From Spirosoma fluviale (lineage in GTDB: Bacteria > Bacteroidota > Bacteroidia > Cytophagales > Spirosomataceae), in contig CAMCXW010000006.1 of the NCBI GenBank assembly GCA_945883625.1, positions 1 through 64,000 on the forward strand: a stretch of 64,000 bases of DNA. Direction: 5' to 3'. Position numbers and translations under genes: made by a program. This document shows positions 40,899-50,821 of this stretch, in pieces. Each line of letters begins with the position of its first letter. Positions within the stretch are counted from its first letter, which is position 1. The notes under the pieces were generated by a model, which was not told where the DNA came from, did not search any database, and saw nothing but the letters and a program-made list of their open reading frames with translations.

Positions 40899-41657
40899 TT
40901 ATTGCTGAGCGACAATGCGCAAACCTTCTAAGGTGATCAATTTATTTACTTCGTCGAAATAATTCTCCAACGGAGTTAAAATAGAAGATAAACCACCCGT
41001 AGCAATGACCTTTAACCCCGGACCTCGCTCAGCTTTTACGCGTGAAATCATTTCCTTAACCATACCTACATACCCCCATAAAATACCTGATTGAATCGCA
41101 GAAACGGTATCATGACCTAAGGCTGAATTGGGCATTTCTAAAGGTACTTCAGGCAATTGCGCTGTCTCAGAAAACAAGGATTTAACGGCTGTTTTCAATC
41201 CAGGGGCAATGGAAACCCCTTGCATTTTTCCTAGTGCATCCACTAAGGTAAACGTCAAGGCCGTTCCAAAATCAACAATTAAAACATCGGAAGAATAATT
41301 TGCGTGCGCATAGACTGAATTCGCTACTAAATCAGCGCCTATCTCATCTGGGCTAATCACTTCAATAGGCAATGTGGCATATAATTTAGGCCCCATCACC
41401 TTCACGGGATAGTTTACCCAATGCTCTAGGCCTTTTTGGATTTGCGTCAACACCGACGGCACCACCGAACTAATCAAAATCGATGCTACCTTGACCTCCG
41501 GAAAACCTTTGTCAGTGAGCTCCTTCTGAATCCAATGCTCCATCCGAATCGCACTCCAAGGCTGATGCGTAGAGGTACGTAAAATCACTTTCCACTCCGT
41601 TTCAGTGTAAAATCCACAGACGATGTCTGTATTTCCTATGTCAACTACTAAATGCAT
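40899..41657 (-). CDS. coaX: Type III pantothenate kinase
   Basis: DIGNTDIVCGFY, GADLVANSVYAH, VDFGTALTFTLVD, GVSIAPGL. Confidence 0.94.
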   Translation of the reverse strand: MHLVVDIGNTDIVCGFYTETEWKVILRTSTHQPWSAIRMEHWIQKELTDKGFPEVKVASILISSVVPSVLTQIQKGLEHWVNYPVKVMGPKLYATLPIEVISPDEIGADLVANSVYAHANYSSDVLIVDFGTALTFTLVDALGKMQGVSIAPGLKTAVKSLFSETAQLPEVPLEMPNSALGHDTVSAIQSGILWGYVGMVKEMISRVKAERGPGLKVIATGGLSSILTPLENYFDEVNKLITLEGLRIVAQQ

Positions 41658-43570
41658 GCAGGTAAATCTTTTTCAAGTCCAGCCGATAAAATCGGGAAAC
41701 GCAACCATGATTTTGGATCAAGGCTGTAATCATCCACATGGAAACCTGGGGCGTAACGCTCCCTTTTCCATTGATTTCGTGCCCATAAACGAAAGAATCG
41801 ATGGGCAAATTCATCTAATTTGGTCGCATCAAACTGAGCACCGTATACTTGATTTAATTTTGAAACACATTCAGCAGGCGACAAACGCTCATAAAACGAC
41901 CAGCGTTCTAAAGCATTTAGGATCGGATATGGCATCAAATCTTCTTCATCTACTTGCTTCGAATCCAATGGCCGCAATTCCGCACTCGGCTCTAAGGCAT
42001 TCACACCAGATAAACCTGGAATCTTCCAAGTGTCTGCTAAACCAATTTCTTGCATCCATTTCAACCAAATTCGAATGAATGATTTATCAATTCCGGCAAT
42101 TGGCGAGATGGAACCCGACGTATCGCCGTCCATGGTGGCATAACCCACACTTGCTTCTGAACGATTTGATGTGGCTAAAAGGAGGGCATTATTTATATTG
42201 GCCAACATCCACGCGCTCGGGGCTCGAACACGTGATTGCACATTTTGTAAGGTAATGTCATCCGTTTCCCAGCTCAATTCACGCCCAATCGCCCCTTCGA
42301 TCAGTTGGCGATACTCCGCCACCAAACCATCTATCTGAATTTCGGAATGATCCGAACCAATGCAATTAGCCAACGTTTGAGCTGAGGCACGCGTTTCACT
42401 GGAAGAATTGACCGTCCCTTGATATAAGGTACGAATGAAACGTTTGACAAATGCTTTTGAATTTGGCATTGAATCCATCCATGGGATATATGCCAAACGC
42501 TTTTTCATCCCTTCCCAACCAAGCTGCTGCTCGGCTAAATGAGATGCTAAATAACATAATGAAGCAATTGCAGATGAATCCGCACCTCCTGAAAGTGAAA
42601 TCACAAAACCAAACGAATTTGATTTACGTACATAATCCCACAAACCCAACGAAACTGTCCGCGCAAATTCTTCTTCCTTTATGTACTCCGAAGACTCCCA
42701 GTTGGCCGCTATAAAACGCTGCGAAACAACCTGAGTCTCTCCTATAGCAGGCAATGAAATAATATCGTCACTAGCATCATTGACCGATTTTAATTCCACA
42801 GAGGCGTAAATCAGTTGATGATCGTTCAGGGAAAAACGTTTGGTTTGACAGATGATTTCGCCTTGCTTTGCCACATAGGCATCGCCATCAAAAATCACAC
42901 GACCTGATTCATTTCCCAATAAATTGGCAAAAACATAGACCCCATCAATAATTCGGGATCCTTCACGAGTTAGGGCTTGACGAACTTTCGATTTTCCAAA
43001 TGAAAAATGTGAAGCCGTCGGATTAACTACCAATGAAACACCGCGTTTAGCTAGCGCATGTGCGGGTCGTTTATCACCTTCCCATGCATCCTGACATATT
43101 TCGACACCCATCGTCCACGTGCCCAACCGAACGCGGTAATCTCCAAAAGGGATACCATGCCACTGGGAGCGTTTTCCTGCGGGCCAGGGGGTAAACCAAC
43201 GTGGCTCATAATGAACACCATCGTCGGCCAAATGCTGTTTGGGAATCAAAGCGACTACTTTCCCAGCGGTTATCCCCGCGGCCACATTGAATAAATGACC
43301 TTCGTGACGCATCGGTAAACCGACCCAAATGAACATGGAGGTAGTTTCAGAGGCTAATTTATGGAGGTATTCAATCGCTTTGGTTTCTGTAAAGGGGGCT
43401 AAAAATTGATCCTCGCAGCCATATCCCGTTAAACACATTTCAGGAAAACAAAGTACCTGCACGCCGGCTGATTCCGCTTCCGAAAAAGCTGATTTAATTC
43501 GAAGGTAATTTCCTTCCCAGTCTAAAGGAGTCTGATTTAAAACGGCAGCCCCTACATTGACGTGCGACAT
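41648..43570 (-). CDS. nadE: Glutamine-dependent NAD+ synthetase
   Basis: N-terminal nitrilase-like domain (CFPEMCLTGYGCED, VGVEICQDAWEG) and C-terminal SGGADSSAIASL P-loop, NRSEASVGYATMDGDTSG. Confidence 0.95.
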   Translation of the reverse strand: MSHVNVGAAVLNQTPLDWEGNYLRIKSAFSEAESAGVQVLCFPEMCLTGYGCEDQFLAPFTETKAIEYLHKLASETTSMFIWVGLPMRHEGHLFNVAAGITAGKVVALIPKQHLADDGVHYEPRWFTPWPAGKRSQWHGIPFGDYRVRLGTWTMGVEICQDAWEGDKRPAHALAKRGVSLVVNPTASHFSFGKSKVRQALTREGSRIIDGVYVFANLLGNESGRVIFDGDAYVAKQGEIICQTKRFSLNDHQLIYASVELKSVNDASDDIISLPAIGETQVVSQRFIAANWESSEYIKEEEFARTVSLGLWDYVRKSNSFGFVISLSGGADSSAIASLCYLASHLAEQQLGWEGMKKRLAYIPWMDSMPNSKAFVKRFIRTLYQGTVNSSSETRASAQTLANCIGSDHSEIQIDGLVAEYRQLIEGAIGRELSWETDDITLQNVQSRVRAPSAWMLANINNALLLATSNRSEASVGYATMDGDTSGSISPIAGIDKSFIRIWLKWMQEIGLADTWKIPGLSGVNALEPSAELRPLDSKQVDEEDLMPYPILNALERWSFYERLSPAECVSKLNQVYGAQFDATKLDEFAHRFFRLWARNQWKRERYAPGFHVDDYSLDPKSWLRFPILSAGLEKDLPACI

Positions 43571-43571
43571 A

Positions 43572-43871
43572 TTAACGTTGCTTAGCAGCTACTGGAGCTG
43601 GCTTTTTTCGTGTTAAAATTTTATACCAAGGTTTTCTGGTCACAATCTCTTTCTGGCCATTAGCACCCACCCTGACGTGCTTGTAACGCGGCGTCCACAT
43701 CCACGACATAGCCTCGCGTGGACGGTAATACCCTTCTCCATGCCGGTGTTCAACGCGCACCCGACAAGTTTGGCGGGGACAGCGGGCGGACCAACAAGCA
43801 CTCAGCATCATAGCCGTAAAGACTACGAAAAGAACATTCCAATAAGGACGTGTACGAGATGCTTTTGACAT
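43572..43871 (-). CDS. Small uncharacterised lipoprotein
   Basis: FTAMMLSAC lipobox; CPRQTC, Arg/His-rich region. Confidence 0.5.
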   Translation of the reverse strand: MSKASRTRPYWNVLFVVFTAMMLSACWSARCPRQTCRVRVEHRHGEGYYRPREAMSWMWTPRYKHVRVGANGQKEIVTRKPWYKILTRKKPAPVAAKQR

Positions 43872-43969
43872 GAAAAAGGTTAAAAAGAATTCTAAGCTAA
43901 CGCTTGAACGAATCCTGATTAGTTAAATTACAAATCAACCCGTATTTTTACTGGGAATTTCAGGTCAAT

Positions 43970-44617
43970 ATGCAATCCAAAGTCAAAGATATAAAAACAG
44001 GCGCAAAATTAGATGTTTTTGAATACCCTGTCATGGAATCTTTTTATACGATTCAAGGCGAAGGAAAATATCAAGGGCATGCCGCCTATTTTATTCGTTT
44101 GGGTGGCTGTGATGTCGGTTGTCACTGGTGCGATGTCAAAGATTCTTGGCCAGTAGACACACATCCCCGCAAATCAGTTGGCGAATTAGTCAATGAAGCA
44201 CTGGCATTTCCAGGCCGACTCGTCGTAATTACGGGCGGAGAGCCATTAATGCATGATTTAGGACCTTTAACTGAAGCACTTAAGCAAGCAGGCTTTCAGA
44301 CCAATATCGAAACTTCAGGAGTCTGTGAGGAAGTAACAGGCACTTGGGATTGGATTTGTTTTTCGCCCAAAAAATTCAAGGAGCCCAATCCTGCCATTCT
44401 TGATCTAGTACATGAATTAAAAGTGGTGATTTTTCATCCCTCAGATATGGCTTGGGCAGCAGCTTGGGCAGATAAGATTCCATCAGAGGCAGCCTTATAT
44501 TTACAACCCGAGTGGTCTAAACAAGAAATAATCAATCCATTGATTGTCGATTTTGTCAAATCAAATCCCCAATGGCGCATATCGGTTCAAACCCATAAGT
44601 TCCTACAAATCCCATAA
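43970..44617 (+). CDS. queE: 7-carboxy-7-deazaguanine synthase
   Basis: FYTIQGEGKYQGHAAYFIRLGGCDVGCHWCDVKDSW, TGGEPLMHDL. Confidence 0.93.
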   Translation: MQSKVKDIKTGAKLDVFEYPVMESFYTIQGEGKYQGHAAYFIRLGGCDVGCHWCDVKDSWPVDTHPRKSVGELVNEALAFPGRLVVITGGEPLMHDLGPLTEALKQAGFQTNIETSGVCEEVTGTWDWICFSPKKFKEPNPAILDLVHELKVVIFHPSDMAWAAAWADKIPSEAALYLQPEWSKQEIINPLIVDFVKSNPQWRISVQTHKFLQIP

Positions 44618-44620
44618 GGT

Positions 44621-45817
44621 ATGTTGGCCTGGCTCATCCCCTTTGTCGCTTTTTGCATGCCGATGGACAGCCTCCCCTCGCCTATTACGGAACTAAATTT
44701 ACAGCGCACCCAATACTTTCCGCATTTTAATGTAGCCAGTCAAAACCTCTACATGACCATTCGCAAAGCGGCTAAATCAGATGAAGAGCTATTTGTAGCC
44801 CACTGGAATGGGCAGCATTTTGAAGCCCCAGTACCTCTCAGCAGTATTAATCGAGAGAATAATGAGGGAACACCGAGTGTTAGTCGGGATGGCAAATCAC
44901 TTTATTTTTCAGCCTGCGAATACCCCAATAGTTTTGGTGGTTGTGATTTGTATGAAAGTCAATGGAGTGGAGAAGCCTGGTCAAAGCCAAAAAACCTGGG
45001 TTTTTTAATCAACTCGCATGAATGGGAAGGGCAGCCACATATAAGTCCAGATGGAACAAAACTTTATTTTTCATCAGATAGAGTGGGTGGATTCGGGAAG
45101 CGGGATATTTGGGTAAGTGAAAAAGATGACCAAGGACGCTGGAATACCCCAAAAAATATAGGTAATCTCATAAACTCAAACGAAGATGAACAAGGCCCCT
45201 ATATTTTGGCCGATCAATCTGTCTTCCTATTTTCAAGTAGTAAATCAGGTGGGAAAGGTGGTCTTGATTATTACCAAACGAGATATCCACTCCGTTCAGA
45301 CGAACACCCCGAAGCTCTACACGTGTTAAATACATCGAGTCATGATGCAGGAATAAGTATAGGTCCCGAAGTAGATTCCTATTTCATTTCGCGTAAGTCA
45401 TCAGTAACGGAACGTGAATTAGATATTGCACGCGTGTGGATTAAGCCTGAAACTTGGCTTAAAGCAAAAGTTAAACGGATTGAATTTGACTCGCTTAATT
45501 TTGAGGTTATTCAGTTTGCGAATAACGCTTGGAATTTAACCGAACCCATTCCTGATTGTTTAGCCAAATTAGCGACCTACCTACAGGAAAATCCGATACA
45601 ATCTATTGAGATACAAGGCCATACGGATGACATTGGAAATGCATCAAGTAATCAAATTTTATCTGAAAAACGGGCCTTAGCTGTCAAAATGCATTTGATG
45701 AAATTGGGTATCGCATCTGATCGAATTCAAACCCAAGGAATGGGGAATACGGCTCCGAAGGAAAAACTAAACCGACAAATGAACCGCCGAATTGAAATCC
45801 GGCTACGTTTGAATTAA
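44621..45817 (+). CDS. OmpA family protein with PD40/WD40-like repeats
   Basis: PSVSRDGKSLYFSA, PHISPDGTKLYFSSDR; C-terminal IEIQGHTDDIGNASSNQILSEKRA...NRRIEIRL. Confidence 0.9.
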   Translation: MLAWLIPFVAFCMPMDSLPSPITELNLQRTQYFPHFNVASQNLYMTIRKAAKSDEELFVAHWNGQHFEAPVPLSSINRENNEGTPSVSRDGKSLYFSACEYPNSFGGCDLYESQWSGEAWSKPKNLGFLINSHEWEGQPHISPDGTKLYFSSDRVGGFGKRDIWVSEKDDQGRWNTPKNIGNLINSNEDEQGPYILADQSVFLFSSSKSGGKGGLDYYQTRYPLRSDEHPEALHVLNTSSHDAGISIGPEVDSYFISRKSSVTERELDIARVWIKPETWLKAKVKRIEFDSLNFEVIQFANNAWNLTEPIPDCLAKLATYLQENPIQSIEIQGHTDDIGNASSNQILSEKRALAVKMHLMKLGIASDRIQTQGMGNTAPKEKLNRQMNRRIEIRLRLN

Positions 45818-46302
45818 CGACGCACATTTTTCTTTTTGCGCTTTTTACGCGAAGATTTCTTCTTTTTGGGAGCGATTGGATGTTCCGCTCGGCCAACTGA
45901 ATCACGTTGGGCCCAAACAAATTTCAATGAATCCGTTATTTCTTCGGGGGCCAAAAGTCTCAATTCAACTTTAGAAATACCGAGAGGTACCAAACCCAAA
46001 TCTTGAGCAGCACATTTAGACACATCGATCACACCACCACGTATAAATGGACCGCGGTCATTCACGCGCACAACTACTTTTTTTCCTGTTTTAATTAAAG
46101 TTACTTCTACCCAAGATCCCATTGGATAGGATTTATGTGCAGCTGAATAAACGTAAGGATGATATTTTTCTCCTGAGTACGTGCGTCCTCCCCAATGTCT
46201 GATGTGGTAAAAAGTACCTAAGCCTTTTTGGATTTGTGCGTTGCCCATGAAGGAGGCCAACAAGCATAATGTACTGAAAATGAACCTATTTTTTTGAATC
46301 AT
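45814..46302 (-). CDS. Septal ring lytic transglycosylase RlpA family protein
   Basis: DPBB fold motifs GTFYHIRHWGGRTYSGEKY, VVVRVNDRGPFIRGGVIDVSKCAAQDLGL; Lys/Arg-rich C-terminal tail. Confidence 0.87.
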   Translation of the reverse strand: MIQKNRFIFSTLCLLASFMGNAQIQKGLGTFYHIRHWGGRTYSGEKYHPYVYSAAHKSYPMGSWVEVTLIKTGKKVVVRVNDRGPFIRGGVIDVSKCAAQDLGLVPLGISKVELRLLAPEEITDSLKFVWAQRDSVGRAEHPIAPKKKKSSRKKRKKKNVRR

Positions 46303-46337
46303 AGGGTGTAAAATTACTGGGAATTGGGGGATAAAAC

Positions 46338-46367
46338 AAAAAGGCCCCTACAAGCAGGGGCCTTTTT
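46338..46367. terminator. Intrinsic terminator, citrate synthase gene end
   Basis: AAAAAGGCCCCT-ACAAGC-AGGGGCCTTTTT, perfect 12-bp stem. Confidence 0.92.
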
Positions 46368-46386
46368 AAAATTATTTAAGAACGAA

Positions 46387-47649
46387 TTAGCGTTGTGACA
46401 TCGGGACAAATGCACGTGGAGTTGCTCCTACATAAATTTGTCTTGGTCGGCCAATCGGCTCTTTATTTGTTATCATTTCTGTATGCTGTGTTATCCAACC
46501 CGGTAAACGTCCAATCGCAAAAATGATCGTAAACATATTAGTAGGTATGTGCAAAGCACGATAAATTATCCCTGAGTAAAAGTCTACATTGGGATACAAC
46601 TTTCGAGATACAAAATACTCATCATCGAGAGCAGCAGACTCTAATTCTTTCGCAATTTTCAAAACAGGATCTTTAACGCCTAAAGCAGTCAAAACATCAT
46701 CGGCCGCCACCTTAATTATACGCGCACGAGGATCAAAATTTTTGTACACGCGATGACCAAAACCCATTAAACGAAATCCTGAATTTTTGTCTTTTGCTTT
46801 TTCAACAAAATGTTGTGTATCGCCACCGGCTTGCTTAATTTCTTCCAACATTTCGATTACCGCTTGATTAGCCCCGCCGTGCAACGGTCCATATAAAGCT
46901 TGAATACCTCCTGAAATGGAAGAAAATACACTGGCATGCGAAGAACCAATCATGCGAACAGTAGATGTGGAGCAATTTTGCTCATGATCTGCATGTAAAA
47001 TCAATAACTTATTGAGAGCTTTTGAAACAATGGGGTCAACTTGATACGCTTCACCTTTTTTTCCAAACATCATTTTCAAGAAATTTGAACAATAGTCTAA
47101 CGATTGATCTGGATCAACAATCGCTTCTCCAATTGATTTCTTGTAATTCCAAGCGGCAAAAATAGGCAATGCAGCTAATAGACGAAGTATATTTTCCTCT
47201 TCTACATCAGTACCAAACTGTCCTTCCATTAAACCAACTAAAGCGGATAATTCACTCATTGGGTGGGTTGATAAAGGTATCGCCTCCGCAATTTTCAATA
47301 ATGATTCATTGCAAACTGAATATTTCTTGATTGATTGCTCAAATGCATCTAATTGTATTTGTGTGGGTAATTCCCCGTATAACAATAAATAAGAAACCTC
47401 AAGGAAACTTGCTTGATCTGCTAATTCCTCAATGCTATACCCACAATGTCTAAGAATTCCTTCTTCGCCGTCTAAAAATGTAATAGCGCTCTTGGTTACA
47501 CCCGTGTTTTTATAGCCTGGGTCGTAAGTTACATAACCGGTCAAATCCCGTAATTTAGCAATATCGATAGCTTTTTCGTGTTCAGTTCCTTCCAAAATAG
47601 GAAATTCAAAACTTTTACCATCCAACTGGATTACTGCATTTTGTGACAT
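46387..47649 (-). CDS. gltA: Citrate synthase
   Basis: GPLHGGANQAVIEML, GFGHRVYKNFDPRA, LYPNVDFYSGIIYRAL, GRPRQIYVG. Confidence 0.97.
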   Translation of the reverse strand: MSQNAVIQLDGKSFEFPILEGTEHEKAIDIAKLRDLTGYVTYDPGYKNTGVTKSAITFLDGEEGILRHCGYSIEELADQASFLEVSYLLLYGELPTQIQLDAFEQSIKKYSVCNESLLKIAEAIPLSTHPMSELSALVGLMEGQFGTDVEEENILRLLAALPIFAAWNYKKSIGEAIVDPDQSLDYCSNFLKMMFGKKGEAYQVDPIVSKALNKLLILHADHEQNCSTSTVRMIGSSHASVFSSISGGIQALYGPLHGGANQAVIEMLEEIKQAGGDTQHFVEKAKDKNSGFRLMGFGHRVYKNFDPRARIIKVAADDVLTALGVKDPVLKIAKELESAALDDEYFVSRKLYPNVDFYSGIIYRALHIPTNMFTIIFAIGRLPGWITQHTEMITNKEPIGRPRQIYVGATPRAFVPMSQR

Positions 47650-47817
47650 AATCATAAAAATAAGGACGAAAATAATACAACCAAAGTAACAACTTAGGTT
47701 TAACTTAAAAAATCAAAGCACTAATATAATACGTTAATTTGAAAGGTTGATTACCTTTATTTATCCAATTTAATTTAATTCTTTAAACACAATTTATTCT
47801 TCTAATATTTCAAAAAA

Positions 47818-49089
47818 ATGAATCATATGATTAACATATCCGATTTATTTAAAAAATATACCTTTACATCGGCCGAACGATTTCTTCGCTATGTACAAAT
47901 TGATACGCAATCAGATCCGCGCTCTCCTCATAGCCCTTCGACCGAAAAACAGAAGAATTTAGGAGCGATTTTAGTGGATGAACTTAAGGAATTAGGACTG
48001 GCAAATACTGAACTTGACCAATACGGATATGTCTACACGTTTTTACCTGGCAATGTCTCGCATGAAACACCAACAATTTGTTTTTGTGCGCACATGGATA
48101 CCTCGCCAGATTGTTCGGGGGCAGATGTGAAACCGATTGTGCACGCCAACTACCAAGGACAGGATCTCGTGTTACCCGATGACATCAGCGTTATTATTCG
48201 GGCTTCCGAGCATCCCGATTTAGTGGAACAATATGGAAATGATATCATTACAGCAAGCGGTAACACACTTTTGGGAGCAGATAATAAAGCAGGAGTAGCT
48301 GAAATTATGGATGCCATTACTTTTTGGGTAGCCCACCCAGAAGTTCCCCACGGACCCATTTCAATCGTATTTACCCCCGATGAGGAGGTAGGCCGCGGCA
48401 CAGACCACATCGACCTGTCCAAAATCAATGCCACCTACGGGTATACTTTAGACGGGGAAAAGCGTGGTCACTTGGAAAATGAGACTTTTTCAGCCGATGG
48501 ATTTAGCGTCTACATTAAAGGCATCTCACAACATCCTGGTTTTGCCAAAGGCCGCATGGAAAGTGCCTTGAAAATTGCCGCAGAAATTATCACTGCTTTA
48601 CCGAAAGACACATTGAATCCAGAGACGACAGAAGGCAAACAAGGATTTATTCACCCGACGGATATAAAAGGATCTGTGGAAGAAGCGCGGATTGATTTTA
48701 TTTTACGGGATTTTAACACAGCTAAATTGGCCGAATATGGGGAATTGATTCAATCTATCAGCCAAAAGGTCTTAGCAAACTACCCAAATTCATCAGCTAC
48801 TTTCGAGCAAAATGAACAATACCGCAATATGTATGAAATCTTAAAAGATCATCCGCAGTGCATGGAATATGCGATGGAAGCGATGAAATTAGCGGGATTG
48901 AAACCTGAAACCTGTTCCATCCGCGGAGGTACTGATGGTTCGCGTTTGACATTTATGGGACTCCCCTGCCCGAATATCTTTGCCGGCGAACATGCCTTCC
49001 ACAGTAAGCAAGAATGGGTTTCCGTGCAGGATATGCAAAAAGCGACGGAGACGGTCATCTATTTGGCTAGCATATATACTAGACGTTAG
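47818..49089 (+). CDS. pepT: Peptidase T
   Basis: RFLRYVQIDTQSDPRS, FCAHMDTSPD, GADNKAGVAEIM, FTPDEEVGRGTDHID, IRGGTDGSRLTFMGLPCPNIFAGEHAFHS. Confidence 0.96.
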   Translation: MNHMINISDLFKKYTFTSAERFLRYVQIDTQSDPRSPHSPSTEKQKNLGAILVDELKELGLANTELDQYGYVYTFLPGNVSHETPTICFCAHMDTSPDCSGADVKPIVHANYQGQDLVLPDDISVIIRASEHPDLVEQYGNDIITASGNTLLGADNKAGVAEIMDAITFWVAHPEVPHGPISIVFTPDEEVGRGTDHIDLSKINATYGYTLDGEKRGHLENETFSADGFSVYIKGISQHPGFAKGRMESALKIAAEIITALPKDTLNPETTEGKQGFIHPTDIKGSVEEARIDFILRDFNTAKLAEYGELIQSISQKVLANYPNSSATFEQNEQYRNMYEILKDHPQCMEYAMEAMKLAGLKPETCSIRGGTDGSRLTFMGLPCPNIFAGEHAFHSKQEWVSVQDMQKATETVIYLASIYTRR

Positions 49090-49138
49090 ACGCTAGACGT
49101 TAGACTTTAGACGCTGGACGTTAGACGCTGGACGTTAG
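49079..49138 (+). repeat. Heptamer array overlapping the pepT 3' end
   Basis: CTAGACG TTAGACG CTAGACG TTAGACT TTAGACG CTGGACG TTAGACG CTGGACG TTAGA. Confidence 0.92.
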
Positions 49139-49202
49139 AAGAAGGACATTAAAAATCAGTGAAATAAAAAAGATGCTATTTCGCGTCTCAATTAATTATT
49201 CC

Positions 49203-49233
49203 TAGGTCTGACGTCCAGCGTCTAACGTCTATT
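49203..49233 (-). repeat. Heptamer array downstream of guaA
   Basis: Reverse strand reads ATAGACG TTAGACG CTGGACG TCAGACC. Confidence 0.87.
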
Positions 49234-49238
49234 TTAAC

Positions 49239-50762
49239 TTACTCCCACTCAATGGTCGCTGGTGGTTTCGAAGAAATATCGTACACCACGCGATTTACAC
49301 CTTTGACCTTATTGATAATTTCATTGGAAATACGTCCTAAGAACTCATAAGGCAGATGACACCAGTCGGCAGTCATCCCATCCACACTACTCACAGCACG
49401 AAGGGCAACTACCTGCTCATACGTACGCTCATCACCCATAACACCGACCGATTGAATAGGCAAAAGAATCGCTCCTGCCTGCCAAACCTGATCATATAAA
49501 CCATCTTCCTTCAAGCCATTGATAAAGATGGCATCCACTTTTTGCAAGATCTCCACTTTCTCTGGCGTAATATCACCCAATATACGAATACCCAACCCCG
49601 GACCCGGGAATGGATGACGTCCTAAGATATCTTTAGGGACACCCAAAGTCTTACCGACCAAACGTACCTCATCTTTAAACAAGGCTTCTAATGGCTCCAC
49701 CACCTTCAATTTGATGAAGTCTGGCAAGCCGCCTACGTTATGGTGCGATTTGATGGTCGCACTTGGGCCTTTTAATGACACCGACTCAATTTTATCGGGG
49801 TAAATCGTACCCTGACCTAACCAAGCCACACCCTCAATTAAATGCGCCTCGTGATCAAAAACCTCAATAAATGTTTTACCAATCGCCTTCCGCTTATCTT
49901 CCGGATCCTTCAATCCCTTCAACGCATCGTAAAATAATTGCTTACTATTGACGCCTTTGACATTTAAACCTAGCTCCGTATATGATTCTAATACTTGCTC
50001 AAATTCATCCTTGCGCAACAAGCCATTATCGACGAAAATGCAATATAAATTCGTGCCAATCGCCCGATGCAATAACACCGCCGCCACTGAACTATCTACC
50101 CCACCTGAAAGGCCCAACACCACTTTATCGTTTCCTAATTTCGCTTTCAATTCCGCCACCGTACGATCCACAAAGGAATCCGACGTCCATGTTTGCGCAC
50201 ATCTACAAATATTCACCACAAAGTTTTTGATCAACGCACCACCCTCTAAGGAATGTGTTACTTCTGGATGGAATTGAATTGCATAAATCGGCTTATCCAC
50301 ATGTGCGAACGCCGCCACCCGTACCGACTCCGTCGAACCAATCACCTCATATTGCGCTGGCAATTCCATAATCGTATCACCATGCGACATCCAAACTTGT
50401 GAATTTGAAGATAAACCTGCCAACAAAGGACTCGATTTTACCGTTGTCATGTGCGCCCGACCATACTCTCGGTGATCAGATGCCTCCACAGAACCACCAC
50501 CCAAATAAGCAAGCAACTGCGCACCATAGCAAATGCCTAAAATAGGCCGATTACCAAATTGCTCTAAATTCACCCGTGGAGAATCCGCCTCACGGACCGA
50601 ACATGGACTACCCGATAAGATGATGCCTTTGACAGAATCGTCTAACTCAGGAATGTGATTAAATGGATGAATTTCGCAATATACTTGAGTCTCACGGATA
50701 CGACGCGCAATCAATTGCGTCACCTGAGAACCAAAGTCAAGAATGATAATTTTTTCCGCCAT
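49239..50762 (-). CDS. guaA: GMP synthase (glutamine-hydrolysing)
   Basis: [55 protein letters not shown]-terminal KPPATIEWE. Confidence 0.98.
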   Translation of the reverse strand: MAEKIIILDFGSQVTQLIARRIRETQVYCEIHPFNHIPELDDSVKGIILSGSPCSVREADSPRVNLEQFGNRPILGICYGAQLLAYLGGGSVEASDHREYGRAHMTTVKSSPLLAGLSSNSQVWMSHGDTIMELPAQYEVIGSTESVRVAAFAHVDKPIYAIQFHPEVTHSLEGGALIKNFVVNICRCAQTWTSDSFVDRTVAELKAKLGNDKVVLGLSGGVDSSVAAVLLHRAIGTNLYCIFVDNGLLRKDEFEQVLESYTELGLNVKGVNSKQLFYDALKGLKDPEDKRKAIGKTFIEVFDHEAHLIEGVAWLGQGTIYPDKIESVSLKGPSATIKSHHNVGGLPDFIKLKVVEPLEALFKDEVRLVGKTLGVPKDILGRHPFPGPGLGIRILGDITPEKVEILQKVDAIFINGLKEDGLYDQVWQAGAILLPIQSVGVMGDERTYEQVVALRAVSSVDGMTADWCHLPYEFLGRISNEIINKVKGVNRVVYDISSKPPATIEWE

Positions 50763-50821
50763 AAAGCTTTTTGCTTAAAAATAAACGGCAAAGGTCGCAA
50801 TTTATGAGGATAAACAGGCTA

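Noticed and set aside
9564-49233. Heptamer arrays considered as CRISPR arrays or phage attachment sites
   Set aside because: Period is 7 bp with no spacers of uniform length, no cas genes, no integrase nearby; better described as short tandem repeats.
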